DNA from: Brevundimonas sp. UBA5936
Lineage (GTDB): Bacteria; Pseudomonadota; Alphaproteobacteria; Caulobacterales; Caulobacteraceae
Direction: 5' to 3'
Assembly: GCA_002430835.1 (NCBI GenBank)
Contig: DJDA01000102.1
Location: 1 to 15,201, forward strand
Length of the DNA stretch: 15,201 nt
This document shows positions 7,129 to 14,333 of the stretch, piece by piece (the stretch's first letter is position 1; the number at the start of each line of letters is the position of its first letter). The position numbers and the translations under genes were made by a program. Below the pieces are notes generated by a model, which worked only from the letters and a program-made list of their open reading frames with translations, searched no databases and was not told where the DNA came from.

Positions 7129-10100
7129 TGCTGTCTGATGTTTCGGTCCGGCGCCCCGTCTTTGCGGCGGTGGCGGCTATCGTCCTGTGCGTCATCGGCT
7201 TTGCGGCCTTCTTCTTCCTGCCCGTGCGCGAGCTGCCGGACGTGGACCCGCCTGTCGTCTCGGTCAGCACCAACTACGCCGGCGCCTCGGCCGAGGTGAT
7301 CGAAAGCCGGATCACCGAGCCGATCGAGCAGCAGATCGCCGGCATCCAGGGCGTCGAGCGCATTAACTCGACCAGCCGCGACGGTCGCTCCAACGTGAAC
7401 ATCGAGTTCTCGCTGGACCGCAATATCGACGACGCGGCCAACGACGTGCGCGACCGTATCTCGCGCGTGCTGGGCCGTCTGCCGGACCAGGCGGATCCGC
7501 CGGAAGTGGCCAAGGCCGATTCCGACAGCCAGCCGATCATGATCATGTTCCTGCGCTCCACCACCATGGATCGCCTGGAGCTGACCGACTACGCCCGCCG
7601 CTACTTGGTGGACCGCTTCGCCACCGTGCCGGGCGTGGCCCAGGTCAACATCTTCGGCGAGCAGCGCTACGCTATGCGTATCTGGCTGGACGCCGGGGCG
7701 ATGGCGGCGCGGGGGCTGACCGTCACCGACGTCGAGACCGCCCTGAACAATCAGAACGTCGAACTGCCCGCCGGCGCGCTGGAGTCGGCGCAGAAGGACT
7801 ACACCGTCCGCGTGGCGCGCAACTACGCTGATCCGGCGGACTTCGCCCAACTGCCCATCGGCACGCGCGGCTCGGCCTCGACCGCCACGGGCGCGCAGGC
7901 GTCGGGCACTCTGGGCGCGGCCTCGGCGGCCATGACCAACGGCGTCACCGGCGCCCTGATCGGCAACGCCGCCTACGTCACCCGCCTGGGCGACATCGCC
8001 CGGATCGAGGAGGCGCCCGCCGAAGCGCGCCGCCTGTTCCGCGGCAACGGCATCGATCAGATCGGCCTGGCCATCACCCGTCAGGCCCAGTCGAACGATC
8101 TGCAGATCTCCGAAGGCGCGCGCAAGCTGATGGAGGAGGTCGCCCACAGCCTGCCGCCCGGCACCACGCTGGAGGTCGGCTCTGACAACTCGGTCTTCAC
8201 CTCGCACGCCATCGACGAGGTGTGGATCACCATCGGCATCTCCATGGCGCTGGTGGCTCTGGTCAACTTCATCTTCCTGGGCAGCCTGCGGGCGGCGATC
8301 ATCCCTTCGGTGGTGGCGCCCATCTGTCTGCTGGCGACCTTCATCGTCCTGGCGCCGCTGGGCTTCTCGCTGAATCTGCTGACCCTGCTGGCCCTGGTGC
8401 TGGCCATCGGCCTGGTCGTCGACGACGCCATCGTCGTGGTCGAGAACATCCAGCGTCGCCTGGATCACGGCGAGCCGCCGCTGGTGGCGGCCGAACGCGG
8501 GGCGCGTCAGGTCTTCTTCGCCGTCGTGGCGACGACGGTGGTCCTGCTGTCGGTGTTCGCGCCGCTGCTGTTCCTGCCGGGCTACGTCGGCCGTCTGTTC
8601 GTGGAGCTGGCCGCCGCCATCGCGGCGGCCGTGGCCTTCTCCGCCTTCCTGGCGCTCAGCCTGTCGCCCATGCTGGCGTCCAAGATCCTGAAGCCGGCGC
8701 ACACCGGCGGCTGGGTGGCGCGGCGCGTGGATGCGGGCATGGATGCGCTGAAGCGGTCCTACGCCGCGTCGCTCGACGCCTTGCTGGGCCGCCGCATTGC
8801 GATCGGCGGCGTCATTGCGGTCATCGTCCTGGTCGCGGCGGGCGCTACCGGCATCTTCCTGCACCTGCCGAACGAGTTGGTGCCGAACGAGGACCGCGGT
8901 CGCGTCACCCTGCGTATCGCCGGGCCTGAGGGCACGGGCTTCGACTACACCCGCGAGATCATGCTGGGTCTGGAGCCGTTGCTGGCCGAGTATCGCGAGA
9001 ACGGCGAGGCGGCCAACTATCTGGTGTCCTCGCCCGGTTTCGGCGGCTCGGGCTTCAGTTCGGGCAGCGCCATCCTGAACCTGTCCGACTGGTCCGCACG
9101 CGACCGCTCGGCCGACCAGATCGCCCAGGAGCTGAACGGCAAGCTGCGCAATCAGACCGGCGCCCAGGTCAACGCCTCGACGCCGGGCGCTTTCCAGCGC
9201 GGCGGCGGCAACTCCAACTCGGTCGAGATGGTCGTCACGGGGTCGGAATACGCCGCCATCTATAACTGGCTGCAGCCCATCCTGGCGGCGGCGCAGGAGA
9301 ACCCCGGCTTCTCGCGTCCGCGCCTGAACTATGAGCCGAACGCGCCGCGCCTGCTGGTTGACGTCGATCCGCAGAAGGCGGCCGCCCTGGGCGTCTCCTC
9401 GCAACAGATCGGCCGCACGCTGGAAACCATGTTCGGCTCGCGTCGCGCGACGACCTACATCAAGGGCGGTCAGGAGTACGACGTCATCCTGCAGACCGAG
9501 CGCGACAACCGCCGCGAAGTGACGGACCTGGAGTCGCTCTATGTCTCGACCGGCACGGCGCAACTGGTGCCGCTGTCGGCCGTGGTCACGACCAAGACCT
9601 CGGGCGATACGCCGGATCGTCGTCGCCTGGATCGCCAGCGAGCCATCACCCTGGCGGCCGACCTCAACCCCGGCACGACCATTGACGACGCGGTGCAGTT
9701 CCTGAACGCCGAAGTCGCCAAGCAGCCGCAGGGCGTGACCAACATCCGCTGGGGCGGCGCCGCCCGCGACCAGCAGGAGGCGGGCAGCGCCGTGGGCTGG
9801 GCCTTCGCCCTGGCCCTGCTGCTGGTCTTCCTGGTGCTGGCGGCCCAGTTCGAGAGCTGGATCACGCCGGCGGTCATCATGCTGACGGTGCCGCTGGCGG
9901 CGGCGGGCGGGCTGTTCGGTCTGTTGATGGCGGGCTCCAGCCTGAACATCTACAGCCAGATCGGCCTGATCATCCTCATCGGCGTCGCGGCCAAGAACGG
10001 CATCCTGATTGTCGAGTTCGCCAACCAACTGCGCGATCAGGGGCGGAGCATCCGCGAGGCCATCATCGAGTCCTCGTCGCTGCGTCTGCGTCCGATCATC

Positions 10101-10364
10101 ATGACCTCGATCGCCACCGCCTTCGGCGCCCTGCCGCTGGTGCTGTGGCAAGGGGCGGGGGCGGGCAGCCGTCAGACCATCGGCGTGGTGATCTTCACCG
10201 GCGCCATGTTCGCGACGGTGCTGACCCTGTTCGTGGTGCCGGTGATCTATGGCGTGCTGGCGCGCTTCACCAAGTCGCCGGAATACACCGCCCGCAAGAT
10301 CGAGGAGTGGGAAGCGCAGGAGAAGCGCGACGGCCTCGAACCGGACATGAGCCCGGCGGAATAG
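7125..10364 (+). CDS. RND multidrug efflux transporter, inner-membrane pump (HAE-1/AcrB type)
   Basis: A 1079-residue proton-driven exporter of the AcrB family. TM1 follows the typical N-terminus (LSDVSVRRPVFAAVAAIV). The proton-relay pair Asp433-Asp434 is in GLVVDDAIVVVEN of TM4 and the relay Lys957 is in GVAAKNGILIVEF of TM10. Two large periplasmic loops (about 35-365 and 575-885) and paired halves, each ending in a six-helix bundle, are present. The protein is longer than the usual 1020-1050 residues, mainly because of a Ser/Thr/Ala/Gly-rich insert at about 248-285, between LPIG and YVTRLGDIA, in the region that forms the docking part of the first periplasmic loop in AcrB. Translation is coupled to the adaptor through an ATGA overlap. 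No outer-membrane channel gene follows; the operon ends at a strong terminator. Substrates cannot be deduced. Confidence 0.96.
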   Translation: MMLSDVSVRRPVFAAVAAIVLCVIGFAAFFFLPVRELPDVDPPVVSVSTNYAGASAEVIESRITEPIEQQIAGIQGVERINSTSRDGRSNVNIEFSLDRNIDDAANDVRDRISRVLGRLPDQADPPEVAKADSDSQPIMIMFLRSTTMDRLELTDYARRYLVDRFATVPGVAQVNIFGEQRYAMRIWLDAGAMAARGLTVTDVETALNNQNVELPAGALESAQKDYTVRVARNYADPADFAQLPIGTRGSASTATGAQASGTLGAASAAMTNGVTGALIGNAAYVTRLGDIARIEEAPAEARRLFRGNGIDQIGLAITRQAQSNDLQISEGARKLMEEVAHSLPPGTTLEVGSDNSVFTSHAIDEVWITIGISMALVALVNFIFLGSLRAAIIPSVVAPICLLATFIVLAPLGFSLNLLTLLALVLAIGLVVDDAIVVVENIQRRLDHGEPPLVAAERGARQVFFAVVATTVVLLSVFAPLLFLPGYVGRLFVELAAAIAAAVAFSAFLALSLSPMLASKILKPAHTGGWVARRVDAGMDALKRSYAASLDALLGRRIAIGGVIAVIVLVAAGATGIFLHLPNELVPNEDRGRVTLRIAGPEGTGFDYTREIMLGLEPLLAEYRENGEAANYLVSSPGFGGSGFSSGSAILNLSDWSARDRSADQIAQELNGKLRNQTGAQVNASTPGAFQRGGGNSNSVEMVVTGSEYAAIYNWLQPILAAAQENPGFSRPRLNYEPNAPRLLVDVDPQKAAALGVSSQQIGRTLETMFGSRRATTYIKGGQEYDVILQTERDNRREVTDLESLYVSTGTAQLVPLSAVVTTKTSGDTPDRRRLDRQRAITLAADLNPGTTIDDAVQFLNAEVAKQPQGVTNIRWGGAARDQQEAGSAVGWAFALALLLVFLVLAAQFESWITPAVIMLTVPLAAAGGLFGLLMAGSSLNIYSQIGLIILIGVAAKNGILIVEFANQLRDQGRSIREAIIESSSLRLRPIIMTSIATAFGALPLVLWQGAGAGSRQTIGVVIFTGAMFATVLTLFVVPVIYGVLARFTKSPEYTARKIEEWEAQEKRDGLEPDMSPAE

Positions 10365-10390
10365 ACCGCCGGACAGGCCTGTGACATGCG

Positions 10391-10424
10391 AAGGGCGGCG
10401 GACCACGGTCCGCCGCCCTTTTGC
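10391..10424 (+). terminator. Rho-independent terminator of the RND operon
   Basis: AAGGGCGGCGGACC (10391-10404) pairs perfectly with GGTCCGCCGCCCTT (10407-10420), giving a very strong GC stem of about 13 bp with a tight loop, followed by TTTTGCTTT. It begins 26 bp after the pump stop codon. The T-run is on the plus strand only, but the stem could also slow transcripts from the convergent cytochrome gene. Confidence 0.9.
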
Positions 10425-10443
10425 TTTCGGTCGTGCTCCGCCG

Positions 10444-10983
10444 CTATTCGCCGGTCGGCTTGAAACCCGTCTCGACCTTCAGGAAGGCGATCACGTCACG
10501 GCGGTCCGTGGCGTCGGGCAGGCCGGCGAAGCTCATCTTGTTACCGGGCAGGAAGGTGCGCGGGTTCTGCAGCCAGTGGTCCAGGGTTTCGGCGTCCCAG
10601 GTGAAGCCTGACGTCCGCATGGCGTGGGAATAGCTGTATTTATCGCGCGCGCCCGCCTTGCTGCCGAAGACGCCATAGAGGTTGGGCCCTGTCATGTTCG
10701 GACCGCCCGGCGTGATGGTGTGGCACGAACGGCAGCGGGCGAAGGCGCGGCGGCCGTTCTCCAGGTCCGCCTGGTCGTAAGGGGCGGGCAGGGAGGCCAG
10801 CAAGGCGGCTTTCTCGGCCTCGGTCGGCGCGGGGGGCTTGGGGGCTTCGGCCGCGCTGGTCCCTGAACTTTCGGCGCCCTGGCCGCAGGCCGCGAGGCCC
10901 AGAGAGACTGTTAGCGCGACAGCCAACGCGGCGGCCGGGCCGGACGTGCGGCGGATCGTGGGGAAGGACGAAAGACGGAACAT
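10444..10983 (-). CDS. Lipoprotein cytochrome c (class I, c2-like)
   Basis: A 179-residue exported electron carrier. The N-terminus has positive residues, a hydrophobic core and a lipobox LAAC with Cys33, so the mature protein is predicted to be lipid-anchored. A Pro/Ala/Ser-rich linker (about 36-65) leads to the heme domain with CRSCH at 84-88 (covalent heme attachment and His ligand) and GNKMSF with Met150 as the likely sixth ligand, followed by the usual C-terminal helix (DRRDVIAFLKVETG). The segment GPNLYGVFGSKAGARDKYSYSHAM is typical of the c2/c552 group. AAGGAG lies 6 nt before the ATG. It probably carries electrons between respiratory complexes at the membrane. The TetR gene upstream on the same strand is 77 bp away; co-transcription is possible but not shown. 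Confidence 0.92.
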   Translation of the reverse strand: MFRLSSFPTIRRTSGPAAALAVALTVSLGLAACGQGAESSGTSAAEAPKPPAPTEAEKAALLASLPAPYDQADLENGRRAFARCRSCHTITPGGPNMTGPNLYGVFGSKAGARDKYSYSHAMRTSGFTWDAETLDHWLQNPRTFLPGNKMSFAGLPDATDRRDVIAFLKVETGFKPTGE

Positions 10984-11060
10984 GACGCACTCCTTGGCCG
11001 AGGGTCATGCTTTAGCCCATGAGGGCGCCGTCGCAATGGACAGCTTGTCCAAGCCAGGGG

Positions 11061-11687
11061 TCAGCGCCCAGTGGTCAGCTTCACCACGATGTGGGCGGTG
11101 GTGTCGATGATGGCTTCCGGCGTATCGGCGCGCCGCATCAGCTCGAAGCCCGCCGCGACGGATTCCACCAGGTTCGCCGTCTCATAGGAGGTCAGGCGGG
11201 GATTGAGGCCTTCCGGATGCAAGCCGCTGGCGTGGGCCTGGGCGATGCGGCGCTCCAGCGCCAGGTGCAGGCGACGCAGGCGGCGGATGCGGCTCTCGGC
11301 GAAGGCGGGCTCGCCCATGTCGGCCAGCATGTGCTCGACCCGCAGAACCGGGCCGTGATCGCTCCAAAGGCCCAGAACCTCCAGCACATAGGCGCGCGCC
11401 GCCTCAAAGGCGCGCTCGCCCGACCAGTCGGCGTGGATGTGGGCGGCCAGTCGCTGAAAGTCTTCGCCCGCTTCTTCGCACAGCAGCAGCAGGCCTTCCT
11501 CGACCGAGGCGAAGTAGGTGTAGAAGGTCGGCGCTGATACGCCCGCCGCCGCCGCCACATCGGCTGGACGAATTTCGCCCAGGTGCTTGCTGTTCAGCAG
11601 ATTGCGCAGGGCGTCCAGCAGGGCGCGCCGGGTGCGGGCGCCCCGTGTTCGGATCCTGTGACCCAGCTTGTTGGTCGTCTCGGACAT
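11061..11687 (-). CDS. TetR/AcrR family transcriptional regulator
   Basis: A 208-residue predicted DNA-binding dimer. The N-terminal helix-turn-helix is visible at about 36-60: IRPADVAAAAGVSAPTFYTYFASVEEGLLLL, matching the TetR pattern (ia..aGvs..tfY.hF.skeeLl). The rest is a helical ligand and dimerisation domain with a C-terminal half (about 95-205) such as VLEVLGLWSDHGPVLRVEHML. The ATG at 11687 has no clear Shine-Dalgarno sequence upstream. The target is unknown. The RND operon 0.7 kb away is a tempting target because many TetR proteins control such pumps, but it is convergent and separated by the cytochrome gene. Self-regulation or control of the cytochrome gene downstream are equally possible. 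Confidence 0.92.
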   Translation of the reverse strand: MSETTNKLGHRIRTRGARTRRALLDALRNLLNSKHLGEIRPADVAAAAGVSAPTFYTYFASVEEGLLLLCEEAGEDFQRLAAHIHADWSGERAFEAARAYVLEVLGLWSDHGPVLRVEHMLADMGEPAFAESRIRRLRRLHLALERRIAQAHASGLHPEGLNPRLTSYETANLVESVAAGFELMRRADTPEAIIDTTAHIVVKLTTGR

Positions 11688-11794
11688 GTGGGAGGCGGCC
11701 GAAGTTGCGATGGAGACGGGCCGGAAAGGGGAGAAGGCGAAGGCCTAGCGGCTTCCGCCCTCTGCGACAAGCGCGACCCAAGCAGGAGCGCCGC

Positions 11795-12292
11795 CTACAG
11801 GGTGGTGCAGACCTCGACCTCGTCGCCGAAGAAGCCGCCCGTGGGCACGAAGCCCAGGCGGCGATAGAAGCCCTCGGGGCTGCCTTCGCCCAGGCCGTAG
11901 CTGGTGTAGAGGGTGGCGTAGCCGCGACGACGCAGGCGCTGCTTCACCATCTCGACGACCCGGCGGCCGACGCCCGCGCCCTGGTGCGGGCCTGCGATCA
12001 TCAGGCGCCACAGATAGGGGCCGTCGCAGTCGATGCCGTCGTCCCACTCGTCGCCGTCGTTGACCATGACGAAGCCGACCAGGGTCTCGTCGAGATAGAC
12101 CGCGCGAAACCAGGCGGCGTCTGAACAGAAGCCTTCGGCGATGGACACGCCGTTGTCGGCCACCACGGCGCGTTGCGTCGGGGACAGGGTTTCGCTGAGT
12201 TCGCAGACTTCGCTGACGTTTGCCGAGGTGATGCGACGGAAGGTGATTTCGTTTTCAGGGGGCATGGACGGCATATTGCAAAGCTTCTCCAT
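11795..12292 (-). CDS. GNAT family N-acetyltransferase
   Basis: A 165-residue acetyl-CoA-dependent acetyltransferase. The fold-defining motif A is YLWRLMIAGPHQGAGVGRRVV (about 93-112), with the Q-x-x-G-x-G pyrophosphate-binding loop HQGAGVG, and motif B appears as EGFYRRLGFVPTG. The pattern LVGFVMVND followed by YLWRLMI resembles the polyamine acetyltransferases related to BltD/SpeG, so a diamine or polyamine substrate is possible but only a guess. The start could be ATG 12292 or ATG 12274 (MPSMPPENE); the second has GGAGAA about 10 nt upstream. The gene ends 107 bp before the TetR start on the same strand. Confidence 0.88.
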   Translation of the reverse strand: MEKLCNMPSMPPENEITFRRITSANVSEVCELSETLSPTQRAVVADNGVSIAEGFCSDAAWFRAVYLDETLVGFVMVNDGDEWDDGIDCDGPYLWRLMIAGPHQGAGVGRRVVEMVKQRLRRRGYATLYTSYGLGEGSPEGFYRRLGFVPTGGFFGDEVEVCTTL

Positions 12293-12334
12293 GCTTCGCT
12301 CTGCGGCGGATAGACGCCGGACGTCTGAGGCAGC

Positions 12335-12363
12335 GAAAAGGGGAGGCGACCGTCCGCCTCCCC
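12335..12363 (-). terminator. Rho-independent terminator of the small secreted-protein gene
   Basis: GGGGAGGCG (12340-12348) pairs with CGCCTCCCC (12355-12363), a perfect 9-bp stem with a 6-nt loop. On the minus strand the stem is followed directly by TTTT (12336-12339). It lies 23 bp past the stop of the gene at 12387-12710 and separates it from the acetyltransferase gene. Confidence 0.85.
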
Positions 12364-12386
12364 GCCGGGCGCAGCTCAGCGTTCCG

Positions 12387-12710
12387 TTAGTTCAGGGCGC
12401 GGCATCTGGTGGTGGTGTTGTTCATGACCGGATCGTCGATCATGCAGATGACGTATCGGTCGCCGTTCGTGAGAATGAAAGAGAACGACTCTATATTGGG
12501 ATTGGAGTTGAACACCTCGGTCTGATAGTGGGCGTGCGAGATGATCTTCCAGCCTGTATTCAGCAATTCGGTCATCGATTGAGAAAGCGGAATCCAATCG
12601 GTCGCGCGGTGCTGGGGATCGGGATCCGGAACCCTCTGCCGCCGTCCCTGGGCCTCGACCACAGTCGGAACCATCACGAGCAGAGCGAGCAGCAGGGTGA
12701 ATTTTCGCAT
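12387..12710 (-). CDS. Small secreted (periplasmic) protein of unknown function
   Basis: A 107-residue protein starting at ATG 12710 with GGAGG 7 nt upstream. A longer reading frame reaches 12854, but its first 48 codons are Arg-rich and lack a ribosome binding site, so I reject that start. Residues 1-19 are a clear signal peptide (MRKFTLLLALLVMVPTVVEA) cut before QGRR. The mature part has a basic, Pro-rich start, then PLSQSMTELLNTGWKIISHAH, a short beta-rich domain (FSFILTNGDRYVICMIDDP), and ends in TTRCRALN. Two Cys residues in the mature part could form a disulfide in the periplasm. The SQSMTELLN-x-GW motif looks like that of short hypothetical proteins of Caulobacterales; no function is known to me. 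It has its own terminator, so it is probably monocistronic. Confidence 0.8.
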   Translation of the reverse strand: MRKFTLLLALLVMVPTVVEAQGRRQRVPDPDPQHRATDWIPLSQSMTELLNTGWKIISHAHYQTEVFNSNPNIESFSFILTNGDRYVICMIDDPVMNNTTTRCRALN

Positions 12711-12870
12711 TCTTCGTCCTCCAGGGCGGCAAGATCGGGGGCGGGAGACCGCAGGCCTCGCGCGCTGACGGAGGAGGGTAGCGTGAGGAATCGCGATCCG
12801 TCGATACGGAGAACGGCGTCGCATCTCGCGATGCGCGGGCCTGACCATTCCCATTCTGATCGGGAGAGGG

Positions 12871-12946
12871 TGGTGCCGGTTGCAGGAATCGAACCCGCGA
12901 CCTTCGGTTTACAAAACCGCTGCTCTACCAGCTGAGCTAAACCGGC
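12871..12946 (-). tRNA. tRNA-Thr (anticodon TGT)
   Basis: The minus strand folds as a full cloverleaf: acceptor GCCGGTT pairing with AACCGGC, D arm GCTC/GAGC, anticodon loop TTTGTAA with anticodon TGT, and T arm GCGGG-TTCGATT-CCTGC. The discriminator is A, and a genomically encoded CCA follows (12871-12873). TGT reads Thr ACA and ACG codons. One position of the anticodon stem (27-43) is a G-A mismatch; the other four pairs are canonical. Confidence 0.97.
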
Positions 12947-12955
12947 GTGGCCCGC

Positions 12956-12984
12956 CTTATGCTGGCGGAATCTGTTTGACGCAA
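12956..12984 (-). promoter_or_regulatory. Candidate promoter of tRNA-Thr
   Basis: On the minus strand TTGCGT (12979-12984) and CATAAG (12956-12961) are separated by 17 bp, placing a transcription start a few bases before the mature tRNA 5' end. Matches to consensus are partial. Confidence 0.35.
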
Positions 12985-12997
12985 GCACAGTGATCGA

Positions 12998-13348
12998 ATG
13001 CCCTCGCTGCCCTATCTCGCGCCCATCGTCATGCTGGCGCTGTCCAATGTCTTCATGACCTTCGCCTGGTATGGGCACCTGAAATTCGGGGCCAAGCCGC
13101 TGTGGATCGTGGTCCTGATCAGCTGGGGGATCGCCTTCTTCGAGTACTGGCTGGCCGTGCCCGCCAATCGCATCGGCCATCAGGTCTATTCGGCGGCCGA
13201 GCTGAAGACCATGCAGGAGGTGATCACCCTGCTGGTCTTCGCGATCTTCTCGGTGATGTATCTGGGCGAGAAGCTGACGGTGAACCACCTGATCGGCTTC
13301 GCCCTGATCGCCGGTGGCGCCTTCTTCATCTTCAAGGGGCCGCTGTAG
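12998..13348 (+). CDS. DUF486 family small integral membrane protein
   Basis: A 116-residue protein with four predicted membrane helices (about 6-24, 34-53, 72-91 and 96-113). The conserved DUF486 features are visible: WYGHLKFG, KPLWIVVLISWGIAFFEYWLAVPANRIG, and LKTMQEVITLLVFAIFSVMYLGE. The family belongs to the drug/metabolite transporter superfamily as a half-size unit, so it likely works as a dimer in the inner membrane; its substrate is unknown. The ATG has no strong ribosome binding site. The gene diverges from tRNA-Thr, and a TTGACG at 12976-12981 lies too close to the ATG to serve a normal promoter. Its stop is only 4 bp from the stop of the convergent HIT gene, leaving no room for a terminator. 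Confidence 0.92.
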   Translation: MPSLPYLAPIVMLALSNVFMTFAWYGHLKFGAKPLWIVVLISWGIAFFEYWLAVPANRIGHQVYSAAELKTMQEVITLLVFAIFSVMYLGEKLTVNHLIGFALIAGGAFFIFKGPL

Positions 13349-13352
13349 GCGG

Positions 13353-13790
13353 TCAGTCCAGCGCGGCGGCGATCTTCTGGGCCAGGGTTTTCAGATGCTC
13401 GGCGTCAGCCATGGGGGCGTGACCGTGGCCCTTCATCGGACGGTCCGCCCAGCGGGGCACGATGTGGAAATGCAGGTGGAAGACCGTCTGGCCGCCGGCG
13501 TCGCCGTTGAACTGCATCAGGCTGAGGCCCTCGGGCTTCAACGCCTTCTCGACCGCGCGGGCGGTGCGCTGGACGGCGGCGGTCAGCTTGGCCAGGGTCT
13601 CGGGCTCGATCTCCAGGATGTTGCGGGCGGTCGAGGTCTTGGACACGACCAGGACGTGGCCCTCGGACTGGGGAAACACGTCCATGAAGGCCAGGACGTC
13701 GTCGTCCTCCCACACCTTCACGCTGGGCATGTCGCCGCGCAGGATCTTGGCGAAGATGTTGTCCGGATCGTAGGCGCCGTGAAGGCTCAT
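13353..13790 (-). CDS. HIT family nucleotide hydrolase/transferase
   Basis: A 145-residue soluble protein of the histidine triad superfamily. The triad is HLHFHIVPR with His105, His107 and His109; the middle part of this motif carries the catalytic nucleophile. The N-terminal part DNIFAKILRGDMPSVKVWEDDDVLAFMDVFPQSEGHVLVVSK is the characteristic HIT strand and substrate-binding segment, and MQFNGDAGGQTV precedes the triad. Such enzymes hydrolyse adenosine phosphoramidates or dinucleoside polyphosphates. The sequence is closest in pattern to the Hint/HinT branch, but I do not assign a symbol. AAGGAG lies 6 nt before the ATG. It is divergent from the membrane-protein gene at 13904. Confidence 0.94.
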   Translation of the reverse strand: MSLHGAYDPDNIFAKILRGDMPSVKVWEDDDVLAFMDVFPQSEGHVLVVSKTSTARNILEIEPETLAKLTAAVQRTARAVEKALKPEGLSLMQFNGDAGGQTVFHLHFHIVPRWADRPMKGHGHAPMADAEHLKTLAQKIAAALD

Positions 13791-13903
13791 GAGGGTCTCC
13801 TTCGGGGTAGGGCGATCAGCCTAGCAGGCGAACTTGCCCGACGCACGGAGCCGAACGCCGCGATATGCGCTTATATGGTCAAGGTTCTTCGGTTGGAGGC
13901 GTC

Positions 13904-14263
13904 ATGCTGGGTTTCATCGTTCAGGCCGTGGTCACGGCGATCGGCCTGTGGGCCTCGGCCAAGCTGGTGCCGGGGGTGGAGTTCACCTCGACCGGCTCGC
14001 TGATTGCGGCGGCGGTCATCCTGGGCGTGGTCAACGCCTTCGTGAGGCCGCTGATGGTGATCCTGACCCTGCCGCTGACCATCGTCACCTTCGGCCTGTT
14101 CCTGCTGGTGGTGAACGCCGCCATGATCGGGCTGACGGCCATGTTCCTGGGCGGCTTCGTCGTCGATGGTCTGTGGGCCGGGATCGGCGCCGCCATCGTC
14201 ACCGGCGTGGTCAGCTGGATCGCCGGCACCCTGTTCGGCGGCATGGACGAGCGGCGCTCATAA
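13904..14263 (+). CDS. Phage-holin-4-2 type (PF04020-like) four-helix membrane protein
   Basis: A 120-residue protein with four hydrophobic segments and short polar turns: MLGFIVQAVVTAIGLWASAKLVPG, a second segment with SLIAAAVILGVVNAFVRPLMVI, a third with LTIVTFGLFLLVVNAAMIGLTA, and a fourth with LWAGIGAAIVTGVVSWIAGTLFG. The order, the VVNAFVRP motif and the LPLTIVTFGLFLLVVNA segment fit the family named for a phage holin but common as a chromosomal membrane protein; nothing nearby is phage-like, so a lytic role is not implied. I chose ATG 13904, with GGAGG 4 nt upstream, over an ATG at 13865 that adds 13 polar residues without a ribosome binding site. Function unknown. Confidence 0.88.
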   Translation: MLGFIVQAVVTAIGLWASAKLVPGVEFTSTGSLIAAAVILGVVNAFVRPLMVILTLPLTIVTFGLFLLVVNAAMIGLTAMFLGGFVVDGLWAGIGAAIVTGVVSWIAGTLFGGMDERRS

Positions 14264-14267
14264 ACTA

Positions 14268-14307
14268 TCCGGGTAATATTGACGCGATAATATCGTCCGG
14301 GTAATTT
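14268..14307 (+). promoter_or_regulatory. Promoter of the DUF2239 gene with two 10-bp direct repeats
   Basis: TTGACG (14279-14284) and TAATTT (14302-14307) are spaced by 17 bp in an AT-rich patch, a plausible promoter. The sequence TCCGGGTAAT occurs twice, at 14268-14277 and 14296-14305, 28 bp apart. One copy abuts the -35 and the other overlaps the -10. Each core (TATCCGGGTA in the first) is nearly self-complementary around CCGG. This geometry is what a repressor operator pair would show. Confidence 0.5.
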
Positions 14308-14333
14308 CGTCTTCAACAAAGCGAGGACGGATT

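Noticed and set aside
6888..10406. Very long open frame on the minus strand across the RND pump gene
   Set aside because: It is antisense to a clearly conserved pump and its translation is rich in His, Arg, Gln and Asp without domain character. Such frames arise from the codon bias of GC-rich genes.
12820..12835. Hairpin CGCATC-TCGC-GATGCG downstream of tRNA-Thr as its terminator
   Set aside because: Only 6 bp, 35 bp away from the tRNA end and not followed by a T-run on the minus strand.
12711..12854. N-terminal extension of the small secreted protein
   Set aside because: The extension is Arg-rich, lacks a ribosome binding site and would bury the signal peptide; ATG 12710 has GGAGG at the right distance.
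12871..12946. tRNA-Thr as an integration site for a mobile element
   Set aside because: No integrase gene and no repeat of the tRNA 3' end was seen on either side within the window.
13904..14263. Phage origin suggested by the holin-like membrane protein
   Set aside because: This family is widespread on chromosomes and no integrase, endolysin, capsid or attachment site is nearby.
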